Shown: positions 35,205-44,125 of the stretch, one piece after another
How the letters are laid out: every line of letters begins with the position of its first letter
Numbering within the stretch: position 1 is the first letter of the stretch
Assembly: GCF_031453995.1 (NCBI RefSeq)
Contig: NZ_JAVDPZ010000018.1
Coordinates: forward strand, 10,630-74,629
Reading direction: 5' to 3'
Length of the DNA stretch: 64,000 nt
DNA from: Nitrobacter vulgaris
GTDB taxonomy: Bacteria; Pseudomonadota; Alphaproteobacteria; Rhizobiales; Xanthobacteraceae
Notes under the pieces: model-generated
Database searches by the model: none
Told to the model about the DNA's origin: nothing
Seen by the model: the letters and a program-made list of their open reading frames with translations, nothing else
Program-made: the position numbers and the translations under genes

Positions 35205-35660
35205 ATGGAAAGCGCAATGCAACTTGCCGATTATCTCTCGGAGAAGAACACTCTCGTGGACGTCCAGGCGTCAACCAAAACTGATTTGTTGAGCAATCTT
35301 TGCGCTCGTGCGGCTGTGGCCGCCAGCTCTGATGCAAAGACGATCTCATGCGAGATATTAAAGCGCGAAGGGCTTGGGTCGACCGGCGTGGGCGGCGGAG
35401 TTGCCATTCCCCATGCACGGATTCCAGGTCTTAAGAGCGCTTTTGGTGTACTCGCGCGCCTTCAGAAGTCGATTGATTTCGAGGCTATCGATGGGGAGCC
35501 CGTGGATATCGTGTTTTTGCTTCTTCTGCCGACAGCGACATCCGGCGAAGATCTGAACGTGCTCGCTGCGGTTGCTCGCAGGTTGAGAAATGCGGAAGCG
35601 CTCCGGGCGCTTCGTCAGGCACGAAATGGTGCTGCCTTCCATGGCGCGATGGTCGCTTAG
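35205..35660 (+). CDS. PtsN-like PTS EIIA protein at the end of the kdp operon
   Basis: The 151-residue protein is a single EIIA domain of the nitrogen-PTS/fructose type. GSTGVGGGVAIPHARIPGL holds the phospho-accepting His70, and VDIVFLLLLPTATSGEDLNVLAAVARRL is the conserved second half. No membrane permease domain is present. In Escherichia coli, PtsN binds KdpD and modulates kdp expression. The position directly after kdpE therefore suggests a dedicated regulator of K+ uptake. This is probably a second paralogue, as the housekeeping ptsN usually sits near rpoN, which is not here. Confidence 0.88.
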   Translation: MESAMQLADYLSEKNTLVDVQASTKTDLLSNLCARAAVAASSDAKTISCEILKREGLGSTGVGGGVAIPHARIPGLKSAFGVLARLQKSIDFEAIDGEPVDIVFLLLLPTATSGEDLNVLAAVARRLRNAEALRALRQARNGAAFHGAMVA

Positions 35661-35732
35661 CCAGCGCCGAGAACCGCCGTGAATAGCACCTACTGGTGGT
35701 TGCTGGGGGAAGATACGCGAATGCCAACCTCA

Positions 35733-36548
35733 TCAGAAGCGTGTGGAGACGCCGACGTAGCTTACAATGGCGGGCGTGTTGCGATTGAGACCGATGTTGA
35801 CGCCGATATCGAACTGCAGCGTCGGGTGCGGTAGCCAGACCAAAGCCATATCATAGCTGTATTGTTGTACGGTCCCGGCAGGATCGAAATTCTGGCTGGT
35901 CCAGATTTCATTGTAGATCGTGAACTTGCCGATCTGCTTCGCGACGTTCACGAGCCCCGTCGCGCCAAGATGCCGGCCTTGGCCATCAGAGTCGGCAAGA
36001 ACGTCGAGTTGCGGTCCCAGCGTCACCGTCCAGCCGTTCGGCACACTCATGTTGATGGGCACGGCCATGCCGCCCTCCACCTTGCCGTTGCCGTTGCCGA
36101 TGCCAGTGGGTGCCGTGGGCAACTTCACGAACGGCAGAACGGCGAGTTGAAAGTCGCCTTCGGGGCCGGTGAGCCGCCGCTTGAACCGCACGGTTGCGTC
36201 GCCGATGCCCGACTGGGTGGACACATTGCCGACAGCATCGCCGGTCCGCACCCGCGTGAAGGGTACCCAGTTCAGCTGGATGTCAGAACTATCGGTCAGG
36301 CCATACTTCACGGTGGGATTGCTGAACAGCAGCTGATCGGTCCGGTTACCTCCGGCGGTGTTGTTCAGCCAGGTAAAGCCATCCGCTTCGATCTGCACCA
36401 GCCCCTTGGGGACCGTGCAGGCGAAGTTGGACTTGGTCGGCCGGTCGGTACAGATCGGCGCATCGGCCACAGACGCCGTTGGTACGGCATCCTGTGCGAA
36501 GGCGGGACCTGCAAGCAGTGCGGCAAACAGGATCAAGCAACGAATCAT
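35733..36548 (-). CDS. Outer-membrane beta-barrel protein (phenol-degradation MetA-like family)
   Basis: The 271-residue protein has a signal peptide (MIRCLILFAALLAGPAFAQ). It is followed by a beta-rich region with the pattern of the MetA-pathway transporter family: CTDRPTKSNFACTVPKG, SDIQLNWVPF, QSGIGDATVRFKRRLTG, LPTAPTGIGNG and VWLPHPTLQFDIGVNIGLNRNTP, with a terminal Phe. It probably forms an outer-membrane barrel. Start 36548 is chosen because the signal peptide begins there with GGAATAAAGCA upstream. The ligand is unknown. It is convergent with the PtsN-like gene. Confidence 0.8.
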   Translation of the reverse strand: MIRCLILFAALLAGPAFAQDAVPTASVADAPICTDRPTKSNFACTVPKGLVQIEADGFTWLNNTAGGNRTDQLLFSNPTVKYGLTDSSDIQLNWVPFTRVRTGDAVGNVSTQSGIGDATVRFKRRLTGPEGDFQLAVLPFVKLPTAPTGIGNGNGKVEGGMAVPINMSVPNGWTVTLGPQLDVLADSDGQGRHLGATGLVNVAKQIGKFTIYNEIWTSQNFDPAGTVQQYSYDMALVWLPHPTLQFDIGVNIGLNRNTPAIVSYVGVSTRF

Positions 36549-36956
36549 TGCTTTATTCCTTTCAGGCAAGTCCGAGCGCGGCGACAGCGATTGGCCTCAT
36601 GATTTTCCGTACTCCGCGATTGACACGTCGAGGCCGAGTTTCATGTTTGCATTCAAGTACCACGAGGAGGCCCGTTAGCGGCAAAATGCCCCGTAGCTCT
36701 CGACATACTCCGGGGCTCTCAGTGGCTAGCGCAACGCGTATAGGAATTCGAGATGAGTCCGACGCCAATTGCATAAGCAACTCTTTATGCGGACTCTTGC
36801 CGCCAGATCGCTGACCAGCGCATCTGGCCGCAGGTGATCGAACTCACAGATCCAACATCACGTAACAGCATTGCCCGATTATGGTGGGCTCTCTCTCCGT
36901 CACCGGCGCGTTTTGCCCGGGGGGCGGTCAATTCTCCGATCGATGTTCCCGTTCAG
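36549..36956. other. Spacer without recognisable genes
   Basis: About 400 bases lie between the lipase end and the outer-membrane protein start. No family resemblance or clear terminator was seen. Confidence 0.45.
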
Positions 36957-37640
36957 CTAAAAGATCCGAAGATGGCTATTCATAGCGGTCCGGAGAAATC
37001 GGCCATCACGCAGAAAGGAAAGAGTCTGATTGATCGCGCTCTGGTGTCTCAATAAACCGGAGTGGGTTGCGTCAAGTACGATATGGTCGCTCATGCCTTT
37101 TAGTCTGGTGCTCTTGACCGAAACTCTGCCGTCATTTGGCTGCGGTACAATAAAGAAGGACGATATCGGATCGATCGTTTTGTTCCCCGCTATGATCCCA
37201 ACAGAATAATCCGGCAACGGAAGCCGCTCGGAAGATTGTAGCCGGCTCGTCCCGAGTTGCTGACCGGCAGGTCCATAAAATGTACGATAAGGCGCAGTTT
37301 CCTTTAGAAAATCCGCGACCTCGCTGCCGCCATTCGGTGGGCCGAGCATGACGACGCGATGTAGCCGGATCGGTCGATATCTTGCCAGATAGAATTGCGC
37401 GAGTAGTCCACCCATGGAGTGGGTGACGAAGTGAAGCGCGTCCGTCTGCATAGCAAACGGATGAATAGCAGCGTGAACATTTTCGACGAGTACCTCCAGC
37501 GGATACTTTCGGCTTGGATAGGCGAGGTTCAGCGTCGCGAAGCCTTCCTTTCGCAGCGCTCGTTCCATTCGTCCGAATGAGCGCGGCGTTTTTGCCAGAC
37601 CATGGAGGAGAACCACGCCTGATGAAGGTGTATCGATCAC
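36957..37640 (-). CDS. Small alpha/beta-hydrolase (lipase-like), coupled to aas
   Basis: Starting at GTG 37640, the 227-residue protein is an alpha/beta-hydrolase of the triacylglycerol lipase type. Oxyanion-side stretch VVLLHGLAKTPRSFGRM opens the fold. The nucleophile elbow is THSMGG, with Thr in place of the first Gly, followed by VVMLGPPNGGSEVADFL. The catalytic Asp and His are likely in NDGRVSV and SDHIVLDATHSGLL. The GTG overlaps the TGA stop of aas (GTGA), implying coupled translation. A longer frame to 38036 only overlaps aas and is not used. Co-expression suggests a role in phospholipid turnover. Confidence 0.82.
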   Translation of the reverse strand: MIDTPSSGVVLLHGLAKTPRSFGRMERALRKEGFATLNLAYPSRKYPLEVLVENVHAAIHPFAMQTDALHFVTHSMGGLLAQFYLARYRPIRLHRVVMLGPPNGGSEVADFLKETAPYRTFYGPAGQQLGTSRLQSSERLPLPDYSVGIIAGNKTIDPISSFFIVPQPNDGRVSVKSTRLKGMSDHIVLDATHSGLLRHQSAINQTLSFLRDGRFLRTAMNSHLRIF

Positions 37641-40600
37641 GCTACTTCGCGCCCGGCTATCCGTACCGTCTCCTTGCCGAGCGCTGTCGCCGCCACGTAG
37701 TCGGTCTTGCCAGAGCCAAGCAGTGGGACCGTGTCCACTACGCAGATGTCGGCGGGGACGGCCAATTCCGACATCCCTGACGCCTTGGTGTGGCGCTGCA
37801 TCGCGACACGGTTGGCATCCTTCTGGGTCGTGAGCAGCACAATCCGCTCGCCCTTGCGCTGGTCGGGAATCGAAACCGCGACCGAAATTGCTTGCGGCCA
37901 GAGGGCGGTCGCCATCGCTTCGACGACTGACAGCGAAACCATTTCGCCGGCGATTTTGGCAAAGCGCTTGGCGCGACCCTTGATCGTGATAAAGCCGGCA
38001 GTGTCGATGCTGACGATGTCGCCGGTATCGTGCCATCCGCCCGGCAGGAGCTCCAGCACGCCCGGGTTCTCCGCACGCAGATAGCCGAGCATGACGTTCG
38101 GGCCGCGAACCGAAAGACGTCCGCCTTCCTCGATGCCAGGGACAGGATCGAGGCGCGCCTCCATCAGCGGCGACAACCGGCCGACCGTGCCCGGGCGATT
38201 TGCCATTGGCGTATTCATGGCGAGCACCGGCGCGGTTTCGGTGACGCCGTACCCTTCAAGGATACGCAAACCGTAGCGCTCCATGTAGATCTGGCGCGTC
38301 CGGTCCTTGACGGCCTCCGCGCCCGCGAGCACCAGCCGCAGCGAGCGGAAATCGTAAGCGTGAGCCGAACGTGCGTAGCCGGCGAGGAAGGTGTCGGTTC
38401 CGAACAGGATGCTGGCGCCGGTTTGGTAGATCAACTCGGGCACGATCCGGTAGTGCAGGGGCGACGGATACATGAAAATCGGGATGCCCATAAGCAGGGG
38501 CATCATCATGCCGCCGGTCAACCCGAAGGAATGGAACACCGGCAGGACGTTGAAGACTTTATCATTGGCGTTGGCATCGACCCGCGCCATTGCCTGTGAT
38601 GCGTTGGCGAGGATATTGCGATGGGATAGCACCACGCCTTTAGGCGTCCCCTCCGAGCCGGACGTGAACAGTACGACCGCCGGGTCATCGGCCTTGCGCG
38701 CAACTCGGGGCGCGGACCCGGCCAACAGGCCGGCCAGCCTGTCGGCAAAGCCAATTCCGGCCCGGATGTCTTCGAGGTAGAGCACGCGGGCTTCGCCTGC
38801 GACCGCCGCCACGAGCTTGTCGAGCTTGGCTTTCTCAACGAACGCTTTCGACGTAAGGACAGTGCGAACCTGCGCGGCCTTCATCGCCGCTTGCACATTC
38901 GAGATGCCGGCCGAGAAGTTCAGCATCGCCGGCACGCGGCCGATAGTCTGAAGCGCCATGAATACGATCGCCACGCCGGCCGAGTTCGGCAACAGCACGC
39001 CGACATTCTCGCCGATGGATGTGCCTTGTTCGAGCTTGCGGCTCAATACTTGCGCGCCAAGGATCAACTTGCGGTAGGTCAAGGACGTGCCAAGCGCGTC
39101 TTCAATAATCGGCTTGCCGGTATCGCGATCGCGATGCGCGTGTGCCAGTCCATCGAACAGCGTTTGATCCAGCATCGCGTTCTTCACCATGGCGTCGATC
39201 ATGACGTCCTGCAACGCGCTGCCGGCGGCATTGCGCCGCGCCTTGCCCTTCAAGAGGGGGGCAATCGCCAGCTTCACCGGTGGCAAGATGGAGATCGTGA
39301 CTTTCGGGAAAAGACTGCGCTTGATCTCACCGTTCTTCAGGTAGCTCAGATATGAGCGCTGGGCGCCTTCGATCCGCACCGGAACCACGACGGCGTCCGC
39401 CTTGTCCGCGATCATTGCGGTACCGTCGTAAACCTTCATTAAAGAGCCAGAGACCGTGATGCGGCCTTCCGGGAAAATGACGACCGGCTCGCCGGACGCG
39501 ACAAGCTTGATCAGGTCGCGTGCTGCAAGCGGCCTGGACGGGTCCATGGTGTAGTGTCTGATCTGTCGAAGGAACGGCTTGGCCCACCATGCCTTTGCGA
39601 TTCCGGTGTCGACCGCGAAGCTGGCGTCAACCGGTAATGTCGCATGTACCAGCGGGCCGTCGACCAAGCTGACGTGGTTGGGGGTAATCAGCATGCGGGT
39701 GCCAGGTTCGGGGAGGTTTTCCAATCCCCGTATTTCGACCCGAAAGAGCGCCCGAAACAACAGCGCACCGAAATCGCGGACGCCTTCTTTGCCCCATTTA
39801 CTGAGAACAAAGAAGATCGAACCGAAGGATGCGAGCGCGAGGCCAAAGAAGATCCATGCGATCGAAAGCCCGGCAGCTTGAACCAGCGCGACCATCAGCG
39901 AGCCCGCCACCATGAAGCCTGCCTGGAGGATGTTGCCGGCCGCGATCACGCGAGCGCGCTCGGCCGGCATAGACCACGCCTGTACGGCGGCAAAGGAGGG
40001 GACAACGAACAGGCCGCCACCGAAGGCGAAGATCGCGAAGTTGGCAACGATCCACAGGCCATCAACCGAGGTAAGAAAGGCTATCGGCGTGACACCGGAG
40101 GCCGGCGTGGCGTGACCCACCACCCATGCGATGTCGAGGCCGGAAATGCCCATCACGATCGCGCCGATTGGGACCAGCGCGAGGTTCGGCCTCACATGCG
40201 AAAGCTGGGCGGCAAACAGCGAACCCGCGGCAATGCCAATGGCGAAGATCGCGAGGCACATCGTCACGACGGTCTCGGTGCCGCCGATGATATCCTTTAT
40301 CAAAGTGGGCAGCAGCGACAGCACGATGGCGCCGGCCAGCCAGAACCACGACACGATCAGCATGCCATCCCAGAGCCGCCGCTCGGCATAAAGTGATTTG
40401 AGCAGACGACGGGTCGAGGTCCAGGGGTTGGCTGTTATGGCTAGTTCAGGCGCCGATGGTGTTGTGATCGGTATGCGGGAAGCGAACGCCCATGACAGGA
40501 ACGCAAGCAGCACGATCGCGGAGGCGACCCAGCCCATATGGGCCGTACCGGAGACCAGTAAGCCGCCAGCGATGGTGCCGATCAGGATCGCGAGAAAAGT

Positions 40601-41044
40601 CGCGCCCTCCACCAGCGCATTACCCGTCGCAAGTTCTCCGACGGACAACTGATCAGGCAGAATGGCGTATTTCACCGGGCCGAAAAGCGCGGCAACGGTC
40701 CCGAACATAAAAAGCGCCAGGAATAGAAACGGGATCGAGTGCAGGAAGAATCCGACAGCAGCAAAAGCGGCGGCGAAAATTTCTACGAACTTCAACCGTC
40801 GCGCCACGACGGACTTGACGTATTTGTCTGCGAGTTCGCCGCCAAGGCCCGAGAGTACGAAGAAGGGAAAAATAAAAACCGCGCCGGCGATCGTCACCAG
40901 AGTGCCGCCGCCCTGCGTTGTCGCAGCCCCATACAGCAGGATGATGACAAGGCCGTTCTTCAAAACGTTATCATTTAGCGCGGCGCAGAATTGAGCCCAA
41001 AACAACGGCGCAAAACGGCGTGATGACATCAGTTCCCGGATCAT
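37637..41044 (-). CDS. aas: Three-domain acyl-ACP synthetase/2-acyl-GPE acyltransferase with LplT-like transporter
   Basis: The 1135-residue protein fuses three activities of lysophospholipid recycling. Residues ~1-400 are an LplT-like major-facilitator module (RFAPLFWAQFCAALNDNVLKN at the start). About 420-640 is a PlsC acyltransferase with NHVSLVDGPLVH (HX4D) and FPEGRITVSGSLMK. About 660-1135 is an AMP-binding acyl-activating domain with LFTSGSEGTPKGVVLSHRNI and GWHDTGDIVSIDTAGFITIKGRAKRFAKI. The enzyme takes up lysophosphatidylethanolamine and reacylates it. In many bacteria LplT and Aas are separate; here they are one chain. A small lipase gene is coupled downstream. Confidence 0.93.
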   Translation of the reverse strand: MIRELMSSRRFAPLFWAQFCAALNDNVLKNGLVIILLYGAATTQGGGTLVTIAGAVFIFPFFVLSGLGGELADKYVKSVVARRLKFVEIFAAAFAAVGFFLHSIPFLFLALFMFGTVAALFGPVKYAILPDQLSVGELATGNALVEGATFLAILIGTIAGGLLVSGTAHMGWVASAIVLLAFLSWAFASRIPITTPSAPELAITANPWTSTRRLLKSLYAERRLWDGMLIVSWFWLAGAIVLSLLPTLIKDIIGGTETVVTMCLAIFAIGIAAGSLFAAQLSHVRPNLALVPIGAIVMGISGLDIAWVVGHATPASGVTPIAFLTSVDGLWIVANFAIFAFGGGLFVVPSFAAVQAWSMPAERARVIAAGNILQAGFMVAGSLMVALVQAAGLSIAWIFFGLALASFGSIFFVLSKWGKEGVRDFGALLFRALFRVEIRGLENLPEPGTRMLITPNHVSLVDGPLVHATLPVDASFAVDTGIAKAWWAKPFLRQIRHYTMDPSRPLAARDLIKLVASGEPVVIFPEGRITVSGSLMKVYDGTAMIADKADAVVVPVRIEGAQRSYLSYLKNGEIKRSLFPKVTISILPPVKLAIAPLLKGKARRNAAGSALQDVMIDAMVKNAMLDQTLFDGLAHAHRDRDTGKPIIEDALGTSLTYRKLILGAQVLSRKLEQGTSIGENVGVLLPNSAGVAIVFMALQTIGRVPAMLNFSAGISNVQAAMKAAQVRTVLTSKAFVEKAKLDKLVAAVAGEARVLYLEDIRAGIGFADRLAGLLAGSAPRVARKADDPAVVLFTSGSEGTPKGVVLSHRNILANASQAMARVDANANDKVFNVLPVFHSFGLTGGMMMPLLMGIPIFMYPSPLHYRIVPELIYQTGASILFGTDTFLAGYARSAHAYDFRSLRLVLAGAEAVKDRTRQIYMERYGLRILEGYGVTETAPVLAMNTPMANRPGTVGRLSPLMEARLDPVPGIEEGGRLSVRGPNVMLGYLRAENPGVLELLPGGWHDTGDIVSIDTAGFITIKGRAKRFAKIAGEMVSLSVVEAMATALWPQAISVAVSIPDQRKGERIVLLTTQKDANRVAMQRHTKASGMSELAVPADICVVDTVPLLGSGKTDYVAATALGKETVRIAGREVA

Positions 41045-41117
41045 TGGCTTCCTGTGATGGCTTTGAATTGCAAAAAGGTAAGTTTGACGGGTGTGCCGCG
41101 GTTCGGAGACTTTGGTG

Positions 41118-41396
41118 TCAAGCCCGCTCGGCGCTCAAGAGCTTTTCCGTCCGCGCTTCCTCAATCCGGTTGATCATGCGGCTGCTCTCGTGAAGGTCAC
41201 GAACCGTCTTGGCGAGCGTTAGGCAGGATTGAATCAACATCCCCATCCCCATTGCGAAGTAGGCGCGTGTCCACCAATCCAGCGGAAGCGCGAAAATACC
41301 CCCGCCCACCATCAGGACAGATGCTACGAAGCAGATGTAGGAAAAGTTGACCCATGCGCTGGTGGGACGATCGGAATGCGTCATATGCTGTGACAT
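41118..41396 (-). CDS. YiaA/YiaB-family inner membrane protein
   Basis: The 92-residue protein has two membrane helices (WVNFSYICFVASVLMVGGGI and WTRAYFAMGMGMLIQSCLTLA), the YiaA/YiaB two-helix layout. A charged tail (KTVRDLHESSRMINRIEEARTEK) follows. No function is established to my knowledge. It lies 70 bases upstream of aas on the same strand and may be cotranscribed. The ATG four codons in could also be the start. Confidence 0.85.
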   Translation of the reverse strand: MSQHMTHSDRPTSAWVNFSYICFVASVLMVGGGIFALPLDWWTRAYFAMGMGMLIQSCLTLAKTVRDLHESSRMINRIEEARTEKLLSAERA

Positions 41397-41592
41397 AGTA
41401 GCTCCTTCGTTAAGACTTCAGGTTCGGCGATCGCGATCGCAAGCGCGCACCGAGCCGCAATGTGAAACTAATGTGAGACTGATGAGCCGCCGCCAGTGAA
41501 CGATTCAGGCTTGTTATCGGGGATAACGATTGCCGATACAGGTCACTCAGTATGTCGAACAGTCGGAAGAGGGATTGGCGCATCGATCGGCC

Positions 41593-41829
41593 TCACGTCA
41601 GGTGTTTCAGGTGGCCGAAAGAAAACGGGCAACGGCGTTTTCCTGTCTGCTGCCGCTTGCGGCGGTGGACCAGCACGCCCGCAACGTCGCTGGCTTGGGC
41701 CATCCGGTCGATTGGAGACAGGAGGAGCTCCATGACGAGTTTGACGGCAATCCTGCCGAGGCCGGTCGCGAGGGCATGGGCATCGTCGACAGCGGTAAGA
41801 ACTATGTTTTCGAGAACGACCGTTTGCAT
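41593..41829 (-). CDS. Small hypothetical protein divergent from the TetR gene
   Basis: A 78-residue frame begins MQTVVLENIVLTAVDDAHAL and has a perfect AGGAGG about ten bases before its ATG. A 19-bp palindrome lies 20 bases upstream. It has a moderately hydrophobic stretch (RIAVKLVMELLLS) and a basic Cys-containing tail. No family is recognised. The good ribosome site and the operator just upstream support a real gene controlled by the divergent TetR protein. Confidence 0.55.
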   Translation of the reverse strand: MQTVVLENIVLTAVDDAHALATGLGRIAVKLVMELLLSPIDRMAQASDVAGVLVHRRKRQQTGKRRCPFSFGHLKHLT

Positions 41830-41848
41830 ATTCAAGGGCCTCCTGCTA

Positions 41849-41867
41849 TTTTGAACATTGTTCAAAA
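41849..41867. promoter_or_regulatory. Palindromic operator 1 (TetR)
   Basis: TTTTGAACATTGTTCAAAA is a perfect palindrome with 9-bp arms around one central base. It sits between the divergent small gene and the TetR gene, 16 bases before the TetR start. It shares its core with operator 2, 32 bases centre to centre. Confidence 0.75.
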
Positions 41868-41882
41868 CTCGGTACGGGAAAA

Positions 41883-42497
41883 ATGAACATTGTTCAAGAA
41901 GAATCTTTGCGCGATCAGAAAAAAAGTCGCAGGCGCACACTGATGCTCGATACCGCACGACGCATTATCGCGTCTAAGGGACTGATTTCATTGAAAGTTC
42001 GAGACGTTGCCGAAGCCGCAGAATGCTCGATTGGGAGCGTTTACAATGAGTTCGGTGACTTTGACGGCCTGATTCTGACCGTGAACCGCGAGACGGTTCA
42101 GCTGCTCACATCGAAACTACGCATGGTTCCCAGCGACGACCCGCGCGCCCAGCTCCATGGTTTGGCGACCGGTTATCTCGAGTTCGCCGTGGAGCACACG
42201 AATCTGCTCCGATCGCTATTTGAGCATCGTATGGAGAAAAACCGCCCATTTCCCAAAGATATTCTCGATATGGTCATGGAGGCGTTCGCGCTGATGTATT
42301 CGCCGCTCTCGCGGCTTTTATCGAAGCGCGATCCCGATGAGCTGTTATTGATCGCGCGAACCATGTTTTCAGCCACGCACGGGATCATTTCGCTCGGGCT
42401 CGAAGACCGTATGGTCGCCGTACCATCGCCAAATCTCAGGCAGCAACTTGCGCAATTCGTCGATGCGCAACTCAAAGGATTGAGCGCGCACGCCTGA
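41883..42497 (+). CDS. TetR-family transcriptional regulator
   Basis: The 204-residue protein has an N-terminal helix-turn-helix of the TetR type (TARRIIASKGLISLKVRDVAEAA, CSIGSVYNEFGDFDGLIL, about 19-60). A helical ligand-binding region carries LRSLFEHRMEKNRPFP. Two palindromes with a TGAACAxTGTTCA core flank or overlap its start, so it very likely represses itself. Its targets probably include the divergent 78-residue gene, and perhaps the aas group further left. The start ATG lies within the second operator. The effector is unknown; the adjacent Aas suggests an acyl or lipid signal as a guess. Confidence 0.88.
   Translation: MNIVQEESLRDQKKSRRRTLMLDTARRIIASKGLISLKVRDVAEAAECSIGSVYNEFGDFDGLILTVNRETVQLLTSKLRMVPSDDPRAQLHGLATGYLEFAVEHTNLLRSLFEHRMEKNRPFPKDILDMVMEAFALMYSPLSRLLSKRDPDELLLIARTMFSATHGIISLGLEDRMVAVPSPNLRQQLAQFVDAQLKGLSAHA
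41884..41896. promoter_or_regulatory. Palindromic operator 2 overlapping the TetR start codon
   Basis: TGAACATTGTTCA is a 13-bp palindrome that covers the TG of the start codon and codons 2-5. Its core is the same as operator 1. Binding here would block transcription or translation initiation of the regulator itself. Confidence 0.65.
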
Positions 42498-42739
42498 CCG
42501 CGCTCGCCGATCGCCACAAGAAGCTATAATTCGTTTTGAGAGATGTACCGTTCACGCGCAGGACGATCATCGCGGCGGTTACGTTTCTCAGCGAGTGGCT
42601 GACTGAAAGCTTACGAAGAATGGATTGGAAGAAACCTTTGCGGATTGTCGGAAGGCGTGCAGGTCGTTCGTCCTAAGAGAAGTTCATACGTAAAACGCGG
42701 CTGGGAACGCCCTGGGGAACTTATGAAAGGATATGATCT

Positions 42740-43180
42740 ATGCCTAACACTGTTAAACTGCACCGGGTCTTTGCTGCCCCACCCAAAAAGGTCTACCGCG
42801 CCTTTCTGGAACCTGATGCGATTGCGAGCTGGCTCCCGCCCTTCGGTTTTACCTGCACTGTCCATGAGCTTGAGGCCAAGGAAGGCGGCAAGCACAGAAT
42901 GTCCTTCCGAAATTTCACGACGGGGCAAAGCCATTCATTCGGCGGGACCTATCTGAAACTCGTTTCTGGCGAGACAATCGTCTACAGCGACGCGTTCGAT
43001 GATCCGAACCTTCCGGGCGAGATGAAAGTAACGGTCACGTTGACGACCGTTTCAGTTGGAACGGAGATGACGGTGGTTCAGCAGAACGTACCCGATCTGA
43101 TCCCAGTCGAGGCATGTTATCTCGGTTGGCAGGAGTCGCTGCGCAAGCTTGCAAAGCTTGTCGAGCCCGACCTCAAATGA
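42740..43180 (+). CDS. SRPBCC/AHSA1-type protein
   Basis: The 146-residue protein has the START-like lipid-binding fold signature of the AHSA1 group. KLHRVFAAPPKKVYRAFLEPDAIASWLPP is followed by VHELEAKEGGKHRMSF, GGTYLKLVSGETIVYSDAFDD and LGWQESLRKLAKLVE. It starts with AAAGGATATGATCT upstream. These proteins bind hydrophobic ligands or act in stress signalling; the ligand is unknown. It is a monocistronic gene between the TetR and protease-like genes. Confidence 0.88.
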   Translation: MPNTVKLHRVFAAPPKKVYRAFLEPDAIASWLPPFGFTCTVHELEAKEGGKHRMSFRNFTTGQSHSFGGTYLKLVSGETIVYSDAFDDPNLPGEMKVTVTLTTVSVGTEMTVVQQNVPDLIPVEACYLGWQESLRKLAKLVEPDLK

Positions 43181-43271
43181 GGCAACGATACAGTTAAATA
43201 TTATGGGAGGTTACCCGGCAGGGAAGGCAGGGCTAGAACTCAGATTTAACCGTCGGTATAAAATAGTCCTG

Positions 43272-43835
43272 CTAGTTGTCGTGCGCCGCGATTAGGGCGT
43301 CGATATCATCCTCGGTAAGCCCGGGACGGCTTAGCAGGGCCGCAGCGACGCGCTGGATTGCAGGCCAGTTTTCCTCGACCAGATCGGCAGTCTTTTGGGT
43401 CGTACGGCTGAATAGGCGGCTGAACTCCTCTGTCTCGGGGCCGTCCAACTCAACGTAGCTGCCCGGCACCGCCGGCTTGCCGTGCTGCCGCAAAACCAGC
43501 ATCGCCAGGAGGCTGGTCGCGTTGGCGCGATCCACGCGCCAACCACCCTCGCACGCGTGATTCTGGGCCGCGAGCGACATGGGACGATAGTGATGCTGCG
43601 CTTGCGGGCCGGCCAGCGCGACAATGGCGTACTTCTCCGGCGTCTCAAGGTCGTCCAGGGCGAGGTGCGTCGCGCTGGACCTCGTCACGACGGCGCCAGC
43701 GCCGTCGTGTGCATCGAGGGTCGCGTAGCTTACCGGGATGTCCAGCACGCGCGCTATCACGGCGTGTCCGGCCTCGTGATGGGCGATGGTCTCTTTCTTC
43801 TCCACGACGACAAGCTCCGATAACCTGCTGACCAA
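43272..43835 (-). CDS. Orphan M41/FtsH-peptidase-like protein
   Basis: The 187-residue protein begins with the zinc-protease motif HHEAGHAVIARVLD (HEAGH at 20-24). A helical domain follows, with TPEKYAIVALAGPQAQHHYRP. It resembles the peptidase domain of FtsH but lacks the membrane helices and AAA ATPase part. The third metal ligand of FtsH, an Asp, may be in the EGGWRVDRANAT stretch (D-x-x-A). It may be a stand-alone peptidase or a regulatory relative. Activity is not proved. Confidence 0.75.
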   Translation of the reverse strand: MVSRLSELVVVEKKETIAHHEAGHAVIARVLDIPVSYATLDAHDGAGAVVTRSSATHLALDDLETPEKYAIVALAGPQAQHHYRPMSLAAQNHACEGGWRVDRANATSLLAMLVLRQHGKPAVPGSYVELDGPETEEFSRLFSRTTQKTADLVEENWPAIQRVAAALLSRPGLTEDDIDALIAAHDN

Positions 43836-44125
43836 AGTTGCCGACCGGACGCTCGAACGCCGGATCGGACTGACCTGACCTCGGCGGTACCGATGGCCAA
43901 GCGGTAGAAAGGTAGCAAGACGGTGCCGAAGGGCAAGGCGCCGCTCGGGGAGTTGCCCTTGCCTTGCCTACGAGGTCCCGGTCGGGCAAGCTTCATCTCA
44001 CCGGCGGATGTCGGGCCCTCCCGGCCCAGGCAGCAGCTTCAGCATGACTCATACCGGATTGATCGGGAGAAAGCGTACATGACGGCGCCAGTCCGTCGGA
44101 CGCGGAGTCGCCGAACAAGACGGCA

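Noticed and set aside
41530..41886. 118-residue plus-strand frame before the TetR gene
   Set aside because: It runs through both the operator and the opposite-strand gene that has the AGGAGG site; no motif.
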